A stretch of DNA of 64,000 nt. It comes from Rhynchopus sp. YZ270_cl-10 (lineage: Eukaryota; Euglenozoa; Diplonemea; Diplonemida; Diplonemidae). The position numbers were made by a program, and so were the translations under genes. Of this stretch, positions 41,873 to 53,633 are shown piece after piece (the first letter of the stretch is position 1; each line of letters begins with the position of its first letter). The DNA is taken from positions 992,001-1,056,000 of the forward strand of contig OZ037843.1 in NCBI GenBank assembly GCA_964035575.1. The letters run 5' to 3'. The notes beneath the pieces were generated by a model that was not told where the DNA came from, did not search any database, and was given only the letters and a program-made list of their open reading frames with translations.

Positions 41873-41962
41873 CCGGCGCTCCAACTTTTTGTGTTTGTCA
41901 AGTGGACTGTCTGGTCACTTCTCAGTGACTGGCGGGTTGGCTGTGGTTGCCCTGTCACGACT

Positions 41963-42026
41963 TACCTGTGTACCTGTGTACCTGTGTACCTGTGTACCTG
42001 TGTACCTGTGTACCTGTGTACCTGTG
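41963..42026 (-). repeat. 8-bp minisatellite (GGTACACA)8
   Basis: Eight TACCTGTG units on the plus strand, the same unit as at 30797-31036 in reverse. It lies ~60 bp beyond the 5' target duplication of the LINE, with flanking CCTGGGTGACTGGG and CAGGTGACCTGG as at the other array. Confidence 0.85.
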
Positions 42027-42151
42027 TACCTGGGTGACTGGGTACGTACCTGGGTAAATGTGACCAGGTGACCTGGTCAGACCTCTGACCAGCGCACCGT
42101 GACAGCACAGGCTGCCGAAAACGGATTTTGGCTTTCGGAAATAATTTTACG

Positions 42152-42320
42152 GCAATTAAATATCAAATTCCATGCAATTATTTCACAGAAAATTGCACTC
42201 GGAGGTGTATTTTTCACTCGTTTTGTTAATTGCACTCGCTGCGCTCGTGCAATTAACCACTCGTGAAAAAAACACCTCCTCGTAGCAATTATGGTGAAAT
42301 AATTGCATAGTAATTAAATA
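42152..42320. repeat. imperfect ~80-bp-arm palindrome
   Basis: Arms begin GCAATTAAATA and end AATTAAATA. GCAATTATTTCAC, GGAGGTGTATTTTTCAC and GTTAATTGCACTCG are mirrored on the other side, with TGCGC at the centre. Probably a MITE or foldback remnant. Confidence 0.6.
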
Positions 42321-42913
42321 CTATATTTTTCCCCTTTTCTCTGCTTTCTTTTGATTGCGCGAGCCGATTGCTTTCCTCGGTGGGGTCACAAGTGTGTCTA
42401 AAAACACTCTAAAGTACCGCTCAGGTCACAATAAACATTTTTAAAAACAAACATTTTTTCTGGGAATCTCGAGATTCTGTACGTACGGTGTACAAGAAAC
42501 AAATAAATTTATTTATCTACCCTAACAAAAAAAAAAAAGCAGTTGGGAACATTTTTATTGATCTCTCTTCTTTATGCTATCGATTTATTGAATGCATATT
42601 GTTGAAATACTTTGTTGTTGTTATTTCTAAACCGGTAGTAGTAAAACCCTCTTTTCTTCACCCCCCTTTTTTCGGCAAAAAACAAAAGCCAAAGCAATAC
42701 AGAGAGAACCAACCAATTTTTCAATATACAAACGATCTTTCGACCCCCCTTTTTTTTTTTTAACTTTGCAACTATCCTTTGCTTTCACGTGCCCTGCTGA
42801 GGCAGGATGGCTGCTCGTCTTCGGCTCAAGGGTGGTCTTGGACCGGATCCCAGTTGATGCCGTTCCCTGGACTAACAACTGTTAGGTCTTTTGGGCGGTT
42901 TGCCTTTTTAGTC

Positions 42914-43040
42914 AGATGTAAACCACGAAAATGGATGTAGGACTGCATGGTTGGGGTGTCCACCCCCCCCGGTACAGCCGGTCATGTAGCAAAGGTACAC
43001 TGTTCACGAGAGGGTTTTGTATTTCAACTCTACTTTTTTT
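42914..43040 (+). repeat. dispersed repeat R5
   Basis: GATGTAAACCACGAAAATGG, GTAGGACTGCATGGTTGG, then ACTGTTCACGAGAGGG and TATTTCAACTCTACTTTTT. A close copy is at 51884-52010 and a fragment at 21523-21560. Confidence 0.6.
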
Positions 43041-43371
43041 GATAAAACAACTTGTTGTCAATTCTAAAAAAGATTGGAGGCAGCGCTGCAGGGCAAAACA
43101 AAACGGATTGAAAAAGACAGAAGCTCGCTTGTTTCTTTTTGAGTACTCAATTAACCACAACAACCGTACTTCAGTTTAACACAATTTTTTTTACCTTTTT
43201 GTTTTCCGGCTTTGAGCGCACAAACAAAAGACCCGATCTTTTTTTTGCAGGTGTTTTTGAGAAGGAGGGTGCGTCACCATGCTCTGCAGGGGTGCCTGGC
43301 GTCTTTATGGTAATACCGCACGATAGAGAGAAATTATCCTCCCTTGTGTTTGCCTAGTCTTTGGTAGGTAC

Positions 43372-43810
43372 CGTCTTTTGAAAAATTATGGACCAGAAAA
43401 ATAGGTCCATAAAAAAAAAAAATCCCAAAAAGTCCATAATTGTTCTGGTCCATCATTGTTCTGGTCCATGTTATTTCTGGTCCATCTGTGTTAGGCTTTT
43501 TTTTTTTTGAACTTGTCCATTTTCAGACCCATTCCGAGCTTTCGGTACCGCACGTTGGCGGGGCATCTCGGCTTATATGTGGGCCCGGTGGACCCATTCC
43601 GAGCTTTCTCCCCACACAAGCGGTCGTCGCACGCGCTTCGCGCGCGCGACTCCCTGTCAAAATTCTGGACAAGTACAAAAAAACCCCACACATATGTCGG
43701 ACCAGAAAAATAGGTCCATAAAAAAAAAAAATCCCAAAAGGTCCATAATTGTTCTGGTCCATCATTATTCTGGTCCATGTTATTTCTGGTCCATATTTTT
43801 TCAAAAGACG
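43372..43810. mobile_element. TIR element with internal GGTCCAT repeats
   Basis: 28-bp terminal inverted repeats (start CGTCTTTTGAAAAATTATGG) with one mismatch; possible TA target duplication. Inside are two ~100-bp direct copies of a block with three CTGGTCCAT units (43389-43490 and 43699-43795) and a hairpin GCACGCGCTTCGCGCGCG. No coding capacity. Confidence 0.65.
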
Positions 43811-45209
43811 ATAATTGAGTTTTTTTTTGTCTGGTTTTTCAAAGTGCTTCTGTTGCGCTTCTCATAAAATTTCAAACCCCCATTTTTTTTCCTTCTCACC
43901 ACTGGTGGAACTACTAGTCGTACCGACTAGTGCTAAACAATGTCGAGAAGCACAGCCATTCTTCCTTCTGTACCTACTTTACCCCTACTTCTTAACCCCC
44001 TTGGGCGGCAAATTGTTGCGCATCATACATTGAACTCCCCGGGTCTCCGAGGGTTTTGCAGAAAAATCCTCAAATAAAAAAACTCCCCGAGAACAGGCTT
44101 TGCGCTTTTTTTGTCCTTTTATTCCAGGATTTTTGGAGATTTTTTGTCTTTTTCTTGCAGACCGGGGTTTCCTGAAAACCCCATCATATCTCATATCATA
44201 TTTCATGACAAAAAGTTGGGCACCGTGCGCCTGCGGCGCTGTGTTCCCAGTTGAAAACACCACAATTTCATTTGAAGTTCTTTCGAAAACACGATTGGAG
44301 AGTCTCCGAGCCTTCGGAGTTCAATGTATGGTACATACTGTTCTTCTTCTTCTTTATTTCATCACCTCCCCATACGGGGTTCTCGCTCCAGCAGAGAACC
44401 TGTCTCTCAGAAATTTGTTAGCAGCTTCCAGCTTCATTTATTTATTTTTCTTTTGCGCGCGTAACCTCAGTTTCCTTTTTCTTTTTACATGACACCATCT
44501 TTTGGGTGTCAGTACTAAAAAGATTCCACTTTGGGGGGTGGGAAAATTGCACCGTTTTTGTTTCACCGACTTTGATTGCACAGACAAAGACCCGATCCCC
44601 CCCCCCCCTTTTTTTTTGTTAACAAACAATTTCTTCTTATGAGCACATACCTTGCACTGTTTACATTTTTTTTTGACGCAATGCAAACCAGAATAAAATT
44701 AGTCAAGTGGTTCCTTTGACCCCGACCAATATAAGTTTGGTTTTTGCGAAGAGAAATGTGAAAAATGTTGGGTCCCGGGCCACCAACTGTCTGGTACTCC
44801 AGAAATAAAAAACACCAAGTACACAACAAGTACGGTATTCCTGTATTATTATTTTTTTCGTGCACAAAGCGCACAACAAGTACGCAAAATGGGGTTTTCA
44901 CGAGCACCAATGTCGGAATTTTCCGGGACCCCTGGGACCCCTGAGTTGGGGGTACACCCGCCCCTTCTTTTCCCTTTCTTTCACACTCTTTTTCAGATGT
45001 CTTTGCTTCCAACCCTGGCTTGGGGTCCGAAGCTTTCTTTCTTTCCCTCGCCCGCTATTTTTATTTTTATTTTTAAACAGTCCGGAGCCTGCTCTGCCAC
45101 GCCTTAGGGTTTATGATGTGCCTGTAAGTATGTCCATGTAAATCCCTAAGAGAAAGGGTGAGGCCCAACTGTCGGTACAGCATGGGACGCCAAGAGAGAG
45201 ATGTTGTGA

Positions 45210-46434
45210 TCCCCCCCCCCTAGGTGGGGGCAAAACCCCTATTTTTTTGAGGCATTTTGACTTTTTTGGACTTCCGCGCAAAGTACGTACAAACCACCCC
45301 TCATACCCACCCAGAAATGGGTCAGAAACACCCTGTGACCCGAAAATCCATGCTAAGGGCGACTCAGAATATGAAAAAATGCAAAAAAATAGTGAAAAAG
45401 TGGCCTTTTGACGGTTTTGGCCATGTTGGGTAAAATGGCCATTTTTGGACAAAAAAATCAAAAAAAGCAGCAAAATTTCGACGTCATGACAGCTGCTTGG
45501 GCACAAACCTACCCCAGGGAGGTCCTGTGAGTCTATTCCGACCTGTTTTGGACACTTTAGGTACTTTTTTTGGCCGTTTTTTGGTGTTTTTAGGTCAAAA
45601 AACATCCCCGGACTATCCCCGGACTATCCCCGGACTATCCCCGGACCGGACTTGCGCCCTGCTTTCAGACCCACTCTGGGCCAAAAAATGGGTGAAAACC
45701 CCCGAAAAAGCACTCCGGGAACCCAGATAGTTCCAAATATCCACCAGAAACCCACCCAAACACCTCAAAAACATGCCAGAAAAATATTTTCAAAAACACA
45801 CTTTTTCAAATAAGTCATTATGGAACCTGCCCAGATGAACTTTTTGAAAAAAGTGTGTTTTTGAAAATATTTTTCTGGCATGTTTTTGAGGTGTTTGGGT
45901 GGGTTTCTAGTGGATATTTGGAACTATCTGGGTTCCCGGAGTGCTTTTTCGGGGGTTTTCACCCATTTTTTGGCCCAGAGTGGGTCTGAAAGCAGGGCGC
46001 AAGTCGCGGCCCAGGGACGTCCAGGGTAAAGTCCAGGGTATTTTTTGACCTAAAAACACCAAAAAACGGCCAAAAAAAGTACCTAAAGTGTCCAAAACAG
46101 GTCGGAATGGACTCACAGGACCTCCCTGGGGTAGGTTTGTGCCCAAGCAGCTGTCATGACGTCGAAATTTTGCTGTTTTTTTGATTTTTTTGTCCAAAAA
46201 TGGCCATTTTACCCAACATGGCCAAAACCGTCAAAAGGCCACTTTTTCACTATTTTTTTGCATTTTTTCATATTCTGAGTCGCCCTTAGCATGGATTTTC
46301 GGGTCACAGGGTGTTTCTGACCCATTTCTGGGTGGGTATGAGGGGTGGTTTGTGGGTACTTTGCGCGGAAGTCCAAAAAAGTCAAAATGCCTCACCCGTC
46401 CTGAAGGTTTTGCCCCCACCTATCCCCCCCCCCC
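45210..46434. mobile_element. 1.2-kb near-perfect palindrome (foldback element)
   Basis: Two ~590-bp arms face each other around a ~25-base centre near 45815-45850 (loop includes TCATTATGGAACCTG). Arms share long blocks with few differences; the left arm alone has a triplicated GGACTATCCCC. Outer ends are TAGGTGGGGGCAAAACC beside C runs, so target duplication is unreadable. The frames in the arms are mirror copies, not genes. Confidence 0.85.
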
Positions 46435-46765
46435 TTTGTTCTCTTGTCTCGACAATCTGTGCACGAAGAGTTGGGTGAGTAGCTGTCAGATTCACAGCTC
46501 TTCAGCAGAAGGTGGGCCGCCGGGCTGACGAGCGGTTTGTGTACGGCCCCCGTTGTTCACGTTACTGTACGGGTCACCCCGTATCAGGTTTCTTTTTGTT
46601 ACACTTTGCATCTTTCGATTGAAAATAATATTCTAATCTTACACCTTCTGTTGGCCGCTGGCAGATTCATCTTCTAAAATTTTCTCATTGTTACTTTTTG
46701 ACAACATTTGTGTGCGTGAATCGTGCGATATTCATTTCCTCGTATTCACGGCAAGCACAAATAAA

Positions 46766-47402
46766 CAGGGTATTAGGGTGGTTAAAAAAACTGGTTTTGA
46801 AAACCAGTTTTTCCAAAAACTGGTTTTCAAAAAAAAAAAAAAAACAGAGAAATCTGGAGGGGAAAAAAAAACCGACACTTTTCACCAGGCCTTTCTGTAA
46901 ATGTCGTCCCCAGATTAGGGCGGACTCGATTTTTTTCCCCGCATTTTTTCCCCGCCTGGTAGAACCGTGGTTGAACCACGGGAGTGCCTTTGAGAAATGG
47001 ATGTTCCTTGAATTTTTTTTGCCTGCGGCGCCATTTTTCATTTTTTGCTCCGCAAAAAAGGGTTCGTTGAGTGGCTCTGTGGTGTAAAAAGCTAGATTTT
47101 TACACCGTACCCTCAAAAATTTTTGCCTGCGGCGCCATTTTATACAGTCCCTATGTTCCCAATGTCTACCCTGGGTCAGCAGCGCCGAAAAATATTTTGA
47201 GCAAAAAACAAGCTGACCTCCCCAACTTGAAATCTGGATTCCTGGATAAGACACTGACCCCACCCCCGAAAACCCCGAAAAAGGTGACTGTGTCCGTCAA
47301 CGGTGGAGGTTTTCGCCGGAAACACTAGTTTTCGCCACCCAGGAGAGAAAACCAGAAAAACCAGTTTTTTCCGGAATTTTGGATTTTCACCCTAATACCC
47401 TG
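46766..47402. mobile_element. hAT-like non-autonomous element
   Basis: 15-bp inverted ends CAGGGTATTAGGGTG / CACCCTAATACCCTG and a perfect 8-bp target duplication CAAATAAA (46758-46765, 47403-47410), the hAT hallmark. The interior contains the palindromic AAACTGGTTTTGAAAACCAG and two R4 GCCTGCGGCGCCATTTT segments. No transposase. Confidence 0.8.
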
Positions 47403-48094
47403 CAAATAAAGACAAAAAAAAAAAAAACAATAATGGAAGCTTTGCCCATATTTTTCAACATTCAACATACTCTGAAATCATGGTGTCACCGTGACTCACC
47501 ACGACCTCACTCATTGAGGAAGACCGTTCAGAACCCCCACTTAACCCCTGCAGGACAAAAAAAAATTTTTTTTTTCCGCTCTGGAAGCCTCCCATTTGTG
47601 TAAATTATTTTTTTGTCCAAATTCCGTAGTTGCAGTTGTATTTATACCTGCAAAGCGTAGCTTAAAGGAGAAATAGTTCCTCAGATACGGTCGCCGATCA
47701 CCCCCCCTCCAACAGGGTAATTGTGCAATCAACGAAAAAACCTTTTTTCCCCCTTTAACTTACCTATCAGTGTTACTATTTTTTACCCATTGTTCCGGAG
47801 TTCGACTCAAACTAACAAAGGGCTTCTCCCTTTCTTAACCCCCCTCTTTCCCCGCTCCCTTGTCATATCTCCCCCCGTCAGCACAGAGTCGATGCACTCT
47901 GCCACACCTTGGGGGAGGTGTGCGGGCTGTGCTCCCCCCCACTGTTTTCCCCCTTCCGCCAGACTTCATCTTTTTACCCACAAGGGCGGCCTCAAAAACC
48001 GTTAACCTACAAACAACTCCCCCTTTCGCGACAGAAGAGATGCACCAGAAGTGTTCCACACTCGCGAGAATTTTTTCCTAGCAGAAAAAGGGGG

Positions 48095-48245
48095 TTTTCA
48101 TAAAAGCTGCTCTCAAGGGTTTAGGACGCATGGCGTCTATACCTTCCGTAGTACAAAAAGGCTTCGGCCAATATTGGGTACAGACCCTAGGTTCCCCAAG
48201 TGGGTTCTTAGGCGATTGTCGACACAGCAAAAAAAAAAAAAAGTA
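48095..48245 (+). repeat. A-tailed SINE-like repeat S2 copy
   Basis: AAAAGCTGCTCTCAAGGGTT, GGCGTCTATACCTTCCGTAG, ACCCTAGGTTCCCCAAG and a long A tail after CGACACAGC. Best-preserved S2 copy in the window. Confidence 0.6.
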
Positions 48246-48411
48246 CCAAATCGAGACAAATATGCAACCTCCACTTTCCTCCTTTTACACGTGAGACTGT
48301 GAACGGTATGCGCCACGGGGGGAGAAAGGTCCCCTCTTGTTTGTCAGTTACACCTTTTTCTTTTTTCTTTTGTTTTCTTTATTTTTTTTTTTTTTTCCAC
48401 GTCACTGTCAC

Positions 48412-49313
48412 CAGGCCTTTTGCTAACCATCATGCCATCATGCCACGTTTTTGGGCGTTTTTTATTTTTTTTTCCATCATGCCACGGGGGGTGGTGGGGC
48501 AGGGCTTTCGCTCTCCATCACCTGGGGATTTCCCCCCAGATGGCATGATGGCATGATGGCATGATGGCATGATGGCATGATGGCATGATGGCATGATGGC
48601 ATGATGGCATGATGGCATGATGGCATGATGGCATGATGGCATGATGGCATGATGGCATGATGGCATGATGGCATGATGGCATGATGGCATGATGGCATGA
48701 TGGCATGATGGCATGATGGCATGATGGCATGATGGCATGATGGCATGATGGCATGATGGCATGATGGCATGATGGCATGATGGCATGATGGCATGATGGC
48801 ATGATGGCCTGAAAATATTTCTGCTCGCTGCGCTCGCGGAGGTATACCTAAAAAAAAAATTCCCGCTCGCTTCGCTCGCGCTGTACGCCTATTTTCTTCC
48901 TGCCTACGGTGCCATTTTACAATGTCTAAGGGGATTCCCTTGCATTTTGCAGCCAGAAATGAAACTTGACCCAAGCTGCAAAAATTTGACCATTGTTATT
49001 TCAAAATGACCCAACCGTTGCAACAGCCCCTGCTTCTGGAAGACGTAGTGATTTTGTACGGTTAGTGTACGTAAGGCGCAAGACCAAGCACCGTTAAACA
49101 AGGATTAGATTCCGTTTTTTTTTTTTTTTGTTATCTTGCAAAGCTGACCCTTCGCCTCTCCACCCTGTGGCTGTCAGGGAGGCGCGCGCGAAGCGCGCGA
49201 CGACCGCTTTTACCAGGTGGGAAAGCTCGGAATGTACTTTTTTTCCAGGAAATTATTTTTTTTTGACCATCATGCCATTCCTGGGGAAAATCCCAAAGTT
49301 AGCAAAAGGCCTG
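48412..49313. mobile_element. Mutator-like non-autonomous element carrying a minisatellite (copy 3)
   Basis: Same inverted ends as copies 1 and 2, and a body almost identical to copy 1 (27026-27897), including GGCCTGAAAATATTTCTGC after the array. Unlike copies 1 and 2, the flanks (CACTGTCAC and AATCAAGAT) show no 9-bp duplication. Either one flank was replaced by recombination with copy 1, or the target site was altered. Confidence 0.8.
48540..48803 (+). repeat. 8-bp minisatellite (ATGGCATG)33
   Basis: Thirty-three units inside MULE-like copy 3, five more than in its near-identical relative copy 1. Confidence 0.9.
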
Positions 49314-50020
49314 AATCAAGATACTTGACAATAGGAAATAGAAACGACGGAAGGTGCCCGCCAGCTTGTGTTTTCTCACTCACTGTTTTCCATCACACAC
49401 TTCAGCGAAAAAACACATCAAGCTTGCGGAGCGATTGAACGAAAAAGTTGTTTTTCATTGTTTTCTTTTTCTTCATATCCTGAAGTTGGTTTCTATTGTT
49501 TGTTTGTTTGTTTGTGTCCTCCCGATGCTTGGTGTAGGACAACAGCCACAGCACAAAAGAAACATAGCACCCCCTCCCCTCAGCATCCTTGTACTTTTCA
49601 TGACATTTCAAACCCACAAACAATGCCATCCTGCATATCTTATCCACTTTTGCACACATTACGCTATGTCACGCTCAGCGCGTCTAAGTTCCACATCCCA
49701 TCAATCCGTTAACGAGATCTCGACCCTTAAATAGGTGAGCCCGTTGTCCTTTTAGGCAATGCGGTCTTCGGACCAAATTGAAACAGGGAATCCACTTCTT
49801 AAGGGGACTGCGTGTGTAACCCACCCCACGCCTTTACTGCATTGACAGGCCCGATAGTGGTCTAAAGCCCCATCAAGAGTGGCTTTTTCAGTACCTTCAG
49901 AGAGAGTGTGTTCTTCTCTCTCTGCCCCCCTTCCCGCACCTCAACATGACATAAATAAACAGGAAAATACGATTGACAGTTGTGTGCACAGATCCAACCT
50001 CGGGAGTAAAAAATTGTCAG

Positions 50021-51292
50021 ATGCACAACAGAACAAACGCACCCTGGAGAACCATGCCGCAAGGAGAAGCAGCAGCGCTCCTCAGCGCGAGCGGAGGAGG
50101 GAAGCTCGACGTTGTGAAGAGATTGGTAGATGCCGGTGCGGAGCTGAGTGTGACAGATTACAGAGGAGATACGTGTCTTATCCTTGCGGCGCGTGGGGGG
50201 CACACCGATACCGTGGGCTATCTTGTGGGGTTTCCGGAAGTTGACGTGAACCACAGAGGACGAGCCTGCACTGCGTTGCACTATGCAGTGCGGAAGGGAA
50301 CGCAGATGGTGCAGATCCTCATTGATGCAGGGGCAGACGTCCAGGCAATAGCGGGGGGACATACGCCTCTGATGTTCGCTTGTAGCGATGATGGAAAGGA
50401 ACACGTTGAAGTTGTGCAGATGTTGGTAAGGGCCGGTGCGGGAGTGAGTGTTGCGACCCAGCACGGAGACACGTGTCTTATATTTGCGGCAAGTCATGGA
50501 CACACCGAGACTGTGCGCTATCTTGTGGGCTTGCCGGTGGATGTGAATCGTGCAGGTAAGAGTGGCCTGACTGCTTTGCACTATGCAGTGAGGAGGGACA
50601 ACCAGGAGGTGGTGCAGATGCTCATTGATGCGGGGGCAGACGTTGGAGCAAAGGACGCGAGTGGAAACACGGTTATGAGAGAGGCTGTGTATCTACACTA
50701 CATCGGCAATGTGAAGATATTGGTCAGAGCAGGTGCGGGGTTTCACGTCACAGACCAAAATCGAGATGCGTATCTTTCCTTGGCTGCAGCTGATGGGTGC
50801 TCTAGGATGGTGCGCTATCTTTTGGGCTTGCCGGAGGTCGACGTGAATCACGCAGATGCAGATGGCTGGACTGCGCTGCACCACTGTACCAGCCAACCCG
50901 ATCCAGAGATAGCCACCACGCAGATGCTCCTTGCTGCAGGGGCAGACATCGAGGCAAGAAACCGCCAGGGTTGCACACCTCTACTGCTGGCTTGCGGTCG
51001 TAGTCATCAATACGTGGTTTCCATTGTGGAAGTATTGGTTCAGGCTGGTGCTGACCTGTGTGCCAGGGACGCCAGAGGAGACACGTGTCTTATTCTTGCA
51101 GTGAGAGAGGGGCACGTCGAGACGGTGCGCTACCTTATGTGCTTTCCGGAGCTGGACATAGATGCCGTTGGAAGCAGCAACTGCACCGCGTTGCTTCACG
51201 CTGTGGAGACGGAGCCGGTCAATGAGATGGTGCGGGTGCTTGTTCAGGGCAGACACCAGGCACAGAACCTATCAAGGAATCGAGGCAGATAG
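50021..51292 (+). CDS. ankyrin-repeat protein
   Basis: About 423 residues from the first ATG at 50021 (an alternative ATG is at 50054 in a good ACCATG context); the frame is open upstream but without ATG. It is built almost wholly of ankyrin repeats (TALHYAVR, VQMLIDAGADV, TPLMFAC). The repeats form a higher-order unit of about 100 residues, three ankyrins each, with GDTCLI(L/F)AA at nt 50166, 50466, 50764 and ~51078. No enzymatic or membrane domain. It probably acts as a protein-binding scaffold; partner unknown. The upstream AG just before the ATG could be a splice acceptor. Confidence 0.75.
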   Translation: MHNRTNAPWRTMPQGEAAALLSASGGGKLDVVKRLVDAGAELSVTDYRGDTCLILAARGGHTDTVGYLVGFPEVDVNHRGRACTALHYAVRKGTQMVQILIDAGADVQAIAGGHTPLMFACSDDGKEHVEVVQMLVRAGAGVSVATQHGDTCLIFAASHGHTETVRYLVGLPVDVNRAGKSGLTALHYAVRRDNQEVVQMLIDAGADVGAKDASGNTVMREAVYLHYIGNVKILVRAGAGFHVTDQNRDAYLSLAAADGCSRMVRYLLGLPEVDVNHADADGWTALHHCTSQPDPEIATTQMLLAAGADIEARNRQGCTPLLLACGRSHQYVVSIVEVLVQAGADLCARDARGDTCLILAVREGHVETVRYLMCFPELDIDAVGSSNCTALLHAVETEPVNEMVRVLVQGRHQAQNLSRNRGR

Positions 51293-53196
51293 ACCATGAG
51301 AGCAAGATGCAGATTCTTCTGCCTTGGCATACATAGAGACAGCAGGCAACATGTGGCAAAAAAAAAAAGAAAAAATAAACAGAAAGTTGAAGCAAAGAAA
51401 GTGTCTTGAAAGAAGTTGAAAATATAATTAACGATGTGTAAATACAGTAAGGTCGACAGATCTCTCGCCCAGTACGATGATGAAGTGATTGTCAGTGCTA
51501 ACAACAACAACAGATCTACAGTTTGAGACTCCCCCGCCGTCCCCACAAACCTGTCATTAACCCTTTTCCCTCACTTCAAGACAGCCCCTCATCCACACAC
51601 TTGTCTTTCTTCCTCATCAGAGTGCGTGCAGGCCCATCTTTTCACTCGACCCTTTTTGTTGCATTCCTAGGTGCGTGTAGTCATCATATCCCACCCCGCC
51701 CTCTACACTCTTATCCCCTGTTTCATAACCTCTTGACGAAGAAAGCAACGGCAGAGAACGCAGCGACTGCGAAATGGCAGAGGACCCCAACCGGACCCTA
51801 CATCACACAGGATTCATGTCTCTGTGTTTGCAATGATCCCCGTTCATCTTGGCTGATGAGTCGAAGCGGGAGTAGCACATCTCAGATGTAAACCACGAAA
51901 ATGGATGTAGGACTGCATAGTTGGGAGTCCACCCCCCGGTACATCCTTGTACCAATAGATACACTGTTCACGAGAGGGCTTTGTATTTCAACTCTACTTT
52001 TTCAATACTGTGGTAAGTCAACTTTTGTTGCATTCCTAGGTGCGTGTAGGTCATATCCCCCACCCGCCCCGCCCTCTACACTCTGCCCTCCATCCCCCCT
52101 GTTTCATTACCCCTTTACGGAGAAAGCAGTGACAGAGGAAGCAGCGACCATGTGTCGCATTAGCAGTAATTTCATTGGGGGTTGAGGATGACGTCCCTAT
52201 CGTAACCTTGGGTTGGGATAGAGTCGTTGGAAGTCATACTATATGACCAGTGACATCGGTAACCTGTTTACTTGCTTTTTCTTTTGACCCTCCCTTCTCC
52301 CTCTCACCCTCGGTTCTTCTCTACCTTCTGTACCTCACAGGGCAGGCACCGTTGAAGCCTTTCTGTAACCTGCAACCACTTTGTGAAATTTGTGAAGGAA
52401 ATAATAGAATAATAGTTACTCTACAAAGGTTGAAGATGATCTGTGTCTATACGTTTCGTAGTACAAAAAAGACGTTGGGTGCAGATCTTGATACAGCAAT
52501 AATTAAAAAAAAAAAAAATCATGATGAAAATCGAGCTCAGGAAAAAATGGTTGGGCCATCTATGAACGGGGAGAGATTTTTTTTCACTAGCGCTCAGTAA
52601 GCTCTCACAACCTGTTCATCTCACGGAGACTACCAGATAAATAAAGAAAGATGGGAAAAAAGGAAAGAAAGCTCCCCCAGACTGCAGACTAAAAAATCAT
52701 TTAATTAATTACAATACCCACCCGGTTTTTTTTGAAAATGGGCCCCACGTTTTAGGAACCGGGCTCATATTTCTCAAAATTTAAGTGGTCAAAAAATTGT
52801 CCAATTTTCGAGATTGACCCCACCACTGCACGGGCGGATCCCAAAAATGCAAATAAGGACCCTTTTCCACAACCTTCCTTCACCCCCCCGGTAGGGTAAC
52901 CGAAGGTGAAGTCAATATTACAAACCCGGATTTTGAGGAAATTTTTGGCCGAAAATGGGCCCCAGCTATTAGTGACCGGGCTCATATTGTCCAAAATTTA
53001 AGTCATTAAAATTGTGTCCATTTCTTCAGATTGACCCCACCACTGACTGGGATCGGCCCAAAAATGCAAATAACGGCGTTTTCGCCTGCATTGTTCGTTA
53101 CGAAACCCCGTGCAGACTAGCATTTAATTAATTAATTACCAGACCCCCAATCCTTAGTCTGCAGACTGAGCTCCCCCCCCCCAAAAAAAAAAAAAA
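51293..53196. other. gene-free spacer with nested repeats
   Basis: Two direct copies of a ~130-bp block start TGTTGCATTCCTAGGTGCG (51657 and 52027). Between them lies an R5 repeat (51884-52010). Then come a short S2 remnant (52437-52517), the 52549-52636 MITE copy and two tandem R2-like units (52737-53065) with GGGCCCCA and TTGACCCCACCACTG. No gene is supported. Confidence 0.55.
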
Positions 53197-53260
53197 TATA
53201 TCCGTTTCGCTTGATCAGATCTCGACCGTTTGTTGCATTGCACGCTTCCACCTGCCGACA

Positions 53261-53291
<31 letters not shown>

Positions 53292-53633
53292 GAAAAAATT
53301 GATTGTTTCCAGCACACGCGGACTGTGTCAGTGTGTGATGGTATATGATTATTGCCTGAAGTACAGAAAATGGGAGTGTCGGTGGCGGAGCACAAAAGGG
53401 TAAAATGGAAAACATATCGGGTGGGGTCTCTGATCTAATCTGTGCGACGAATATATTTCCCCTAACACGCCATGTTTGGCCAGGGCCTCTCCAGCGCGTC
53501 AGTTGCAAAATATATCCGTTTCGCTTGATCAGATCTCGACCGTTTGTTGCATTGCACGCTTCCACTCAGGACCCTAAGGACCCTCGGATCGAAGGGACGC
53601 CGCGCGAACGATGGATGGGATTACGCTCCGCTG

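Larger units (their letters stand above)
34989..41883 (-). mobile_element. APE-type LINE (Ingi/I-like), about 6.9 kb, minus strand
   Basis: Flanked by a 21/22-bp target duplication containing TTTTGTGTTTGTCAAGTGG (34970-34988 and 41887-41905), which fixes both ends. It holds ORF1 and a 1664-codon ORF2 in one frame. The 3' tail is only about 70 bp, has no poly(A) and includes the hairpin CCTATCTCGGATAGG, so RT may recognise the 3' end by structure. ORF1 begins within about 12 bp of the 5' boundary, so a 5' UTR and perhaps some ORF1 codons are missing (5' truncation). Reading frames are otherwise open, so this looks young. Confidence 0.85.

Noticed and set aside
40035-42071. 678-codon plus-strand frame, Ala/Ser-rich
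   Set aside because: It is the antisense of the repetitive LINE ORF1 coiled coil and even runs through the target duplication and the adjacent minisatellite.
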